From positions 1 to 9,540 of the forward strand of contig NZ_PKKM01000021.1 of assembly GCF_002847525.1 (NCBI RefSeq): a DNA stretch of 9,540 nucleotides, in the 5' to 3' direction. Below are positions 6,307 through 9,540 of the stretch, in pieces (position 1 is the stretch's first letter; each line of letters begins with the position of its first letter). The notes under the pieces are model-generated. The model had not been told where the DNA came from. It searched no databases and saw only the letters and a program-made list of their open reading frames with translations. Source of the DNA: Schaalia odontolytica (GTDB lineage Bacteria > Actinomycetota > Actinomycetes > Actinomycetales > Actinomycetaceae). The position numbers were made by a program, and so were the translations under genes.

Positions 6307-7170
6307 CTAGTCAAAGCGTGCAAGGTAGTCGGGCAGGACGTACGGTGATGTCCAATCGCGGAGCAGGCCTGTGTATTGGACGATGCACGTATAAGCGTTG
6401 CGCTCGTCGAGAGTGTTAGGAGCGTTCCGATAGGAGTTCGGATTGTGCGGGTCAGGCTGAAGGAAGCTTTTGCGCAGGAGGTATTCTGGTTTTTTCCACC
6501 ACACGGGGACATCTCGAACCTCGATGCGTTCTTCCGCCGGGGTTGGTAGCTGTGTGAGTGAGCCGTACAGGTCAGGATCGTCGGGGTATCGATCCACGTA
6601 GATCGTGCGCAGCTGCCCAGGCACGGTCCGCGGCGGCACGGCGATCTCGGTGAATGGCGGAATGTCAGGAGAGCTATGCTCCCAGGCAAGAACTCGCACC
6701 CAGATGGACCCCACTCGCGTGTTGTTTGCCCAGGGATTGGTGTGCCAGGGACGTCCGTCTGCACGCACCACAAACCAGGGATTGCCCCAGCCTAGATCCA
6801 CGAGGAGAGCGAACGTGTCAGTCCCGCGAATGGGGTGATGGGAGACAATAGAGCCTCCAGAGTTGCGTATGCCGTGCCGAAGCTCACTGCGCGTACCGGA
6901 ACTGATAGGCATCACCCAGCCCTGTGGGCTCGGGGTCCCGAAAGGCTGGTAGGGCACCCGTGGCAGCGCCTCAGGCAGACCCGATAACGTGCGGAGCGTG
7001 GCTGAAAAACGACGGATGACGTCGCGTTGGTGGGGGAAGAGTCGCTCCCAGTCGAGCTGGCCGTCTTCAGGGCGCTTAGGGAGCTTCCAGATCATTGGGC
7101 AATCCCACCAATGATGGTCGGCAATCCACAACTGTGCTCCGTTAACGTTTCCATTCACCGCGACGGGCAT
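6307..7170 (-). CDS. Unrecognised tryptophan-rich protein, candidate partner of the ADP-ribosyltransferase remnant (287 aa)
   Basis: I do not recognise a family. The protein is soluble-looking with no signal peptide and carries about 15 tryptophans, many clustered: LWIADHHWWD (14-23), GWGNPWF (127-133), RPWHTNPWANN (140-150), SIWVRVLAWEH (156-166) and VPVWWKK (221-227). It is rich in proline and aromatic residues. The ATG at 7170 lies nine bases after the stop of the toxin remnant, and its AGGA site overlaps that TAG stop, the tight spacing typical of a toxin followed by its immunity gene. That makes immunity against the ADP-ribosyltransferase the simplest hypothesis, though it is larger than every immunity-like protein in the window and unrelated to them by eye. 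A linker or adaptor role cannot be excluded. Confidence 0.8.
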   Translation of the reverse strand: MPVAVNGNVNGAQLWIADHHWWDCPMIWKLPKRPEDGQLDWERLFPHQRDVIRRFSATLRTLSGLPEALPRVPYQPFGTPSPQGWVMPISSGTRSELRHGIRNSGGSIVSHHPIRGTDTFALLVDLGWGNPWFVVRADGRPWHTNPWANNTRVGSIWVRVLAWEHSSPDIPPFTEIAVPPRTVPGQLRTIYVDRYPDDPDLYGSLTQLPTPAEERIEVRDVPVWWKKPEYLLRKSFLQPDPHNPNSYRNAPNTLDERNAYTCIVQYTGLLRDWTSPYVLPDYLARFD

Positions 7171-7179
7171 AGCTGCATC

Positions 7180-7491
7180 CTACTTTCTCTGCCTGAGTTT
7201 GATGGTGTAACTTCCGTTAGAAAGTTTATCTTGGTCGACAACGTCGAACTCAACTCCGGACTTAAAAAGGATTTCATCTTGTGTGGCATACATAGACATC
7301 GGGTGGATGTTTGAACCCGACGCCTCTTCAATCTCAAACAGGACTCGTGTTTCCCCAGGTTCGGGATCGAGCCTCTGCATGAACATCTCTGCCACTTCAG
7401 ACTTCGTACTAGTTGAGAAGAACGCAGGGTCGTGGTAGACACCGGTACTGATTGCCTCGTCGCGTCGTTGGTTCCGTGTTGAGTGGCTGAG
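7180..7491 (-). pseudogene. C-terminal remnant of an ADP-ribosyltransferase toxin
   Basis: The open frame after an in-frame TGA at 7492-7494 encodes 103 residues with no good start. It contains VYHDPAFFSTSTKSEVAEMF (18-37), which holds the STS motif (26-28, bases 7408-7416), then RVLFEIEEASGSNI, then MSMYATQDEILFKSGVEFDV with Q71-D-E73, and ends in a basic beta-strand-like IKLRQRK. This is the order and spacing of the second half of R-STS-(E/Q)xE ADP-ribosyltransferase domains. The first half, with the catalytic Arg, is missing: upstream there is only a stop and then a strong hairpin. If translated alone from the GTG at 7395, the STS motif would be lost. I read it as a displaced toxin tail kept next to its partner gene. 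A frameshift upstream cannot be ruled out. Confidence 0.75.
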
Positions 7492-7523
7492 TCAGTACAG
7501 GGGCCGCGAGTCGTGCCTACGAC

Positions 7524-7556
7524 GAGGCGGTGGGAGCGTGAAGCTCCCACCGCCTC
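7524..7556 (-). terminator. Perfect 14-bp hairpin, probable terminator after D copy 2
   Basis: GAGGCGGTGGGAGC (7524-7537) and GCTCCCACCGCCTC (7543-7556) pair perfectly around a five-base loop. It lies 48 bases after the stop of 7604-8068 and before the toxin remnant, so it would separate the right-hand genes from the central module. No T-run is present on either side. Confidence 0.65.
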
Positions 7557-7603
7557 ACCGTTTGTGGGGACGAGGCCGGGGCGTGAGTGCTCCGGAAATC
7601 GGC

Positions 7604-8068
7604 CTAGGCCTTGTATTTCTTCAGGAGGTCTTCGAGGTCGTATTGCATCGCGTGAGTGGTGGATACTGCAAGGGATGGAGTGTTCGAATAAAAGCGAATA
7701 CTTGGATCCTCAATGCGGTGGTAGAGCAAGGTCAGTGGCCATGGGGTCTCGTCGGCTACCCATGACGGGTGAAGTTGTTCGAGCCTTTCAGGGAATCTCG
7801 GCACGTCGAAATGCAGTGCCATTGCACGCTTTGCTCCCAGCTGGGTCGTTAATACGTAGGCGGCGACAGAATCGCAATCAGTATCGAGTACGATACCTTT
7901 CGATGGCTGTCTCTCTGACCATGAGAAGAATATGCTCTCATCCTCTTCCCAGACGGAGAAATAGAGGGTGCCATCATTCGTAAAAGTCCAACCCTCGTTA
8001 AATTCACTTGTTCTGGTCAATGAGTCGCGTAAAAGGCGTTCGATGAGGGCGTTGTGCTGCTCGAGCAT
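7604..8068 (-). CDS. Immunity-like protein, family D, copy 2 (154 aa)
   Basis: Same length as D copy 1 (1103-1567) and near-identical over most of it: LTTQLGAKRAMALHFD, LHPSWVA, then DPSIRFYSNTPS, ending LLKKYKA. Differences cluster at residues ~23-30 and ~52-62 (KGIVLDTD versus STSADLQTD), so the variable surface is local. The ATG at 8068 has GGAAGGA eight bases upstream. It begins 44 bp after C copy 2 and ends before the hairpin at 7524-7556. A cytosolic immunity role is inferred. Confidence 0.84.
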   Translation of the reverse strand: MLEQHNALIERLLRDSLTRTSEFNEGWTFTNDGTLYFSVWEEDESIFFSWSERQPSKGIVLDTDCDSVAAYVLTTQLGAKRAMALHFDVPRFPERLEQLHPSWVADETPWPLTLLYHRIEDPSIRFYSNTPSLAVSTTHAMQYDLEDLLKKYKA

Positions 8069-8112
8069 GGTGGTGGTCCTTCCGCTGCAATCAGAGGATG
8101 CTTACATGGTTG

Positions 8113-8652
8113 CTATTGTTCTGGAGTTTCGCGCCAGTGGTTGTGGATGTGGGAGCGGTCGAAGAGCGCGGCGTATTCGGCGTCGGACGGTTCGAGGACG
8201 AGGGAGAGCAGGTCGTCGCTTGATGTGCCCATCAGGTACGACAGAGAGACCAAGGCATTGGGCGAGAAGATTGTGTATGTCGTGGGAATGGGGGAGGCTT
8301 TGCTTGTCAGCAGGTACGAGGTGGGTTCGTGGAATTCGATGGAAAAACCGGGGTGAGCGTCGGTCACTGGTGGGAGGTTGAGGGGTGGGAGCTGGTGCGC
8401 TGCACGAATGTCGGCGGCGAAGTGCATGATCGCGAACTTCTTGAAGATCTCGAAGGAAGCGGAGCCGAAGCGTGGCCCGCCGTATAAGTATCTATCGACG
8501 TGGCCGTAGGCGTAGTAGTCCTTCCGCCTGGTGAATGCGTCGTAGATAAAGTCTTCACCCGGCTCGACGAGAATCAGGTCTTTCTCGATCCGGGTCGTGT
8601 GCCCGGATAGTTCGCATAGGTGAGTGATGTATGCGGCGAGTTCTTCGTTCAT
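8113..8652 (-). CDS. Immunity-like protein, family C, copy 2 (179 aa)
   Basis: Close copy of 2776-3276, with the same AGGAGGAGCAACC leader and MNEELAAYIT start. It keeps a longer C-terminus after AALF (DRSHIHNHWRETPEQ). Substitutions relative to copy 1 concentrate in residues ~41-62, 105-112 and 124-140, while EIFKKFAIMHFAADIR is untouched, suggesting specificity-changing divergence on a fixed scaffold. The upstream sequence as far as 8737 is also shared with the region before copy 1, although the A gene that should lie there is almost wholly deleted. Confidence 0.85.
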   Translation of the reverse strand: MNEELAAYITHLCELSGHTTRIEKDLILVEPGEDFIYDAFTRRKDYYAYGHVDRYLYGGPRFGSASFEIFKKFAIMHFAADIRAAHQLPPLNLPPVTDAHPGFSIEFHEPTSYLLTSKASPIPTTYTIFSPNALVSLSYLMGTSSDDLLSLVLEPSDAEYAALFDRSHIHNHWRETPEQ

Positions 8653-8712
8653 GTGAGGGTTGCTCCTCCTCAGCGTGCGCTATCGACTGTCTTGATTCTA
8701 CGGCCGTAGTGA

Positions 8713-8737
8713 TTACAGGGAGGGGGTCGAGGCCTCG
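8713..8737 (-). pseudogene. Last codons of a deleted family A gene
   Basis: On the minus strand this stretch encodes EASTPSL followed by TAA, matching the tail EASTPSL of the A gene at 3322-3783. It sits at the same distance upstream of C copy 2. Everything upstream of it is unrelated, so only the 3' tip of the gene remains. Confidence 0.6.
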
Positions 8738-8787
8738 TCACGGTAAGGGGAAACGATCGAGCGTTAGCCGGCGGATGGACCCGGTAG

Positions 8788-8883
8788 CAGGGAGCGGAGC
8801 CTGTGGAGAGGGTGTGCTGGATCCCCCCGATTGCGCCGACAAAGCCTTATGAAGAGCCGTATAACGCCGACGATTTCCCATAA
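8788..8883 (+). other. Short proline-rich open stretch ending PYEEPYNADDFP, possible second toxin-stem fragment
   Basis: After an in-frame TAG at 8785-8787, 31 codons are open to TAA at 8881-8883. They include WIPPIAPTKPYEEP and then YNADDFP. The YEEP codons fall on the 12-bp core in the same frame as in the terminal repeat, and the residues before it are likewise proline-rich. This could be the debris of another stem-tail junction. It is short and has no start, so chance is a real alternative. Confidence 0.25.
8847..8858 (+). repeat. Third copy of the 12-bp repeat-boundary core
   Basis: TTATGAAGAGCC here is identical to 82-93 (same orientation) and to the reverse complement of 9448-9459. 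In the two terminal copies it is exactly the inner edge of the long inverted repeat, where homology ends. Here it stands alone in unrelated sequence. It may be the crossover site of a site-specific recombinase. Confidence 0.5.
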
Positions 8884-8966
8884 CAGATACCTCACTGTTA
8901 CAGACGGACATCCCCGCTTCACGAAGCGCCAACAACACCAACCTAAGCCCAGTGTCGAATCTTGCT

Positions 8967-9540
8967 TTAGTCGTCGTCCCCGTAGGGGATATGCGTGGTT
9001 CCAAAAAGAGATTGGCAGGCTTCCTCGTTGTCCTCGATGCGTGCGATCTCGACGAGCCGTTCGGGCGAGTGGTTGAGGAACCAGGATAGATTGGTTGATT
9101 CCTTGGACCATTTCCCAGTAAAAATGTTGGTCGGTTGATCGTCGTGGCACAGCTCAAGGGAGTACTGATTAGTCCCGGGCCTGTGGGACCAGTTCGGCGC
9201 GATCAGGAGCTCCCGAAACCTGATGCCCAATGGTTGGAGGTCGAGGCACCATCGCAGTAGATCAAAGTTGTACATGACCAGCCACTGCTTCACGGGGGTA
9301 AGAGAATCCGCCCACATGATGGTGCCAGGGGGAGAGAGGCGTTCGCTTGACCCGCCCGAGTAGAAACCGTCCTCGTACCACGCGTGGATCATGACATTAA
9401 GATCGTTGCTCCGAAACCACACGTGATCCTCGCTGACAACGTAAAGCGGCTCTTCATAATTGAGGGTGTGGGGGTGGTATGCGGGGTTGGGCGTGTCGTG
9501 GCCGGGTAGAGGTCGAGGTCTTCCGATGATGGGGGTTGCG
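8967..9540 (-). pseudogene. Family B copy 3, 5'-truncated and fused in frame to the repeat-encoded stem (partial)
   Basis: From about 9446 to the TAA at 8967 the protein aligns with family B: VSEDHVWF, VMIHAWYEDG, SSER, SLTPVKQWLVMYNFD, P-N-WSH, LSWFLNHSPERLVEIARIED, CQSLFG. It lacks the first ~20 residues of the family. Instead the frame continues upstream without a stop through the inverted repeat (…HTLNYEEP) to the window edge, so homology to B begins essentially at the repeat boundary. An internal GTG at 9422 is the only nearby start and would remove the SEDH strand. It is more diverged than the other two B copies and ends in three aspartates. It may be a dead fragment captured behind the stem, or a chimeric product whose N-terminus lies outside the window. 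Confidence 0.7.
9448..9540 (-). repeat. Right arm of the 93-bp terminal inverted repeat
   Basis: Reverse complement of 1-93 with no mismatches. Reading into the window on the minus strand, the repeat ends at the core TTATGAAGAGCC, and the sequence then enters a B-family gene in the same open frame (8967-9540). The two arms therefore carry one shared coding segment joined to two different tails. That is what reciprocal inversion, or cassette exchange at a fixed stem, would leave. Confidence 0.97.

Larger units (their letters stand above)
8653..8966. other. 314-bp region without an intact gene: broken A-family site and third recombination core
   Basis: The part up to about 8737 is homologous to the leader of C copy 1 and the tail of A copy 2. 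From about 8738 to 8966 the sequence matches nothing else in the window apart from the 12-bp core. It contains short inverted repeats: TAACAG/CTGTTA at 8881-8886/8895-8900 and CGCTTC-AC-GAAGCG at 8915-8928. The open frames across it on both strands lack convincing starts. It probably records a deletion/insertion that replaced an A gene between B and C. Confidence 0.6.

Noticed and set aside
7155..7550. Overlapping minus-strand frame containing a TTRG sequence that might be the missing ADP-ribosyltransferase arginine motif
   Set aside because: The rest of that frame is Ser/Arg/Thr shadow sequence, the surroundings of the Arg do not resemble the family, and the hairpin lies across it.
8831..9076. 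Plus-strand open frame of 81 codons across the 8.9 kb gap
   Set aside because: It is highly basic, low-complexity in type, starts with TTG without a ribosome binding site, and its second half is antisense to the conserved B gene.
8738..9157. Minus-strand frame running from within B copy 3 to 8738
   Set aside because: It overlaps B copy 3 in another frame for half its length and has no supported start. The rest is Pro/Ser/Arg-rich and not recognisable.
1..9540. Insertion sequence or transposon with the inverted repeat as its ends
   Set aside because: No transposase or recombinase is encoded between the arms, and the repeat is much longer than typical IS ends and appears to be coding.
1..9540. 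CRISPR array, tRNA or rRNA genes
   Set aside because: No regularly spaced short direct repeats and no recognisable tRNA or rRNA sequence were seen on either strand.

Overview
The window looks like an accessory toxin/immunity region of a moderately GC-rich Gram-positive bacterium. An actinobacterium is the best guess, from base composition by eye, strong AGGAGG-type ribosome binding sites and the style of the proteins. There is no rRNA, tRNA, housekeeping gene or recombinase in the window, so the assignment is weak. Almost every convincing gene lies on the minus strand, so transcription runs from high to low coordinates.

The ends are the most striking part. Bases 1-93 and 9448-9540 are a perfect inverted repeat, and both copies run to the window edge, so the full repeat is probably longer. 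In one frame the repeat is open and encodes a proline-rich polypeptide ending in NYEEP. On the left (plus strand) this frame continues for eight residues and stops at 121. On the right (minus strand) it continues in frame into a 5'-truncated gene of the array (8967-9540). A 12-bp core at the inner boundary of the repeat, TTATGAAGAGCC, occurs a third time at 8847-8858. This is the layout expected of an invertible or rearranging cassette region with a shared stem and exchangeable tails, but inversion itself cannot be seen in one sequence.

Between the repeats is an array of 13 small genes, intact or broken, of about 120-180 codons. Two or three copies each of four recognisable subfamilies are present, here called A (78-446, 3322-3783), B (450-989, 3809-4330, 8967-9540), C (2776-3276, 8113-8652) and D (1103-1567, 7604-8068). 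Four more divergent relatives lie at 1635-2120, 2199-2720, 4394-4903 and 4925-5443. Several share a C-terminal pattern: a P-x-W or G-W, then about 15-20 residues, then DPS-x-x-FST or a variant. They have no signal peptides or membrane segments. The arrangement matches a 'polyimmunity' locus of a polymorphic toxin system. Genes 78-5443 form one tightly packed run of ten that could be a single operon. The order B-A-C-D recurs, pointing to block duplication.

In the middle (5786-7491) is a different three-gene module bounded by two strong hairpins (5725-5764 and 7524-7556). It holds the C-terminal part of an ADP-ribosyltransferase toxin domain with an intact STS motif (7180-7491), an unrecognised tryptophan-rich 287-residue protein starting 9 bp downstream (6307-7170), and a stand-alone ADP-ribosyltransferase-like protein (5786-6289). 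This supports a toxin-related reading of the whole locus. A plausible picture is that truncated toxin tails and immunity genes collect behind a shared toxin stem lying just outside the window.

Two stretches of more than 300 bp lack a clear intact gene. Bases 5444-5785 hold two hairpins and a possible promoter. Bases 8653-8966 hold a remnant of a deleted A-family gene, a short proline-rich open stretch and the third core.
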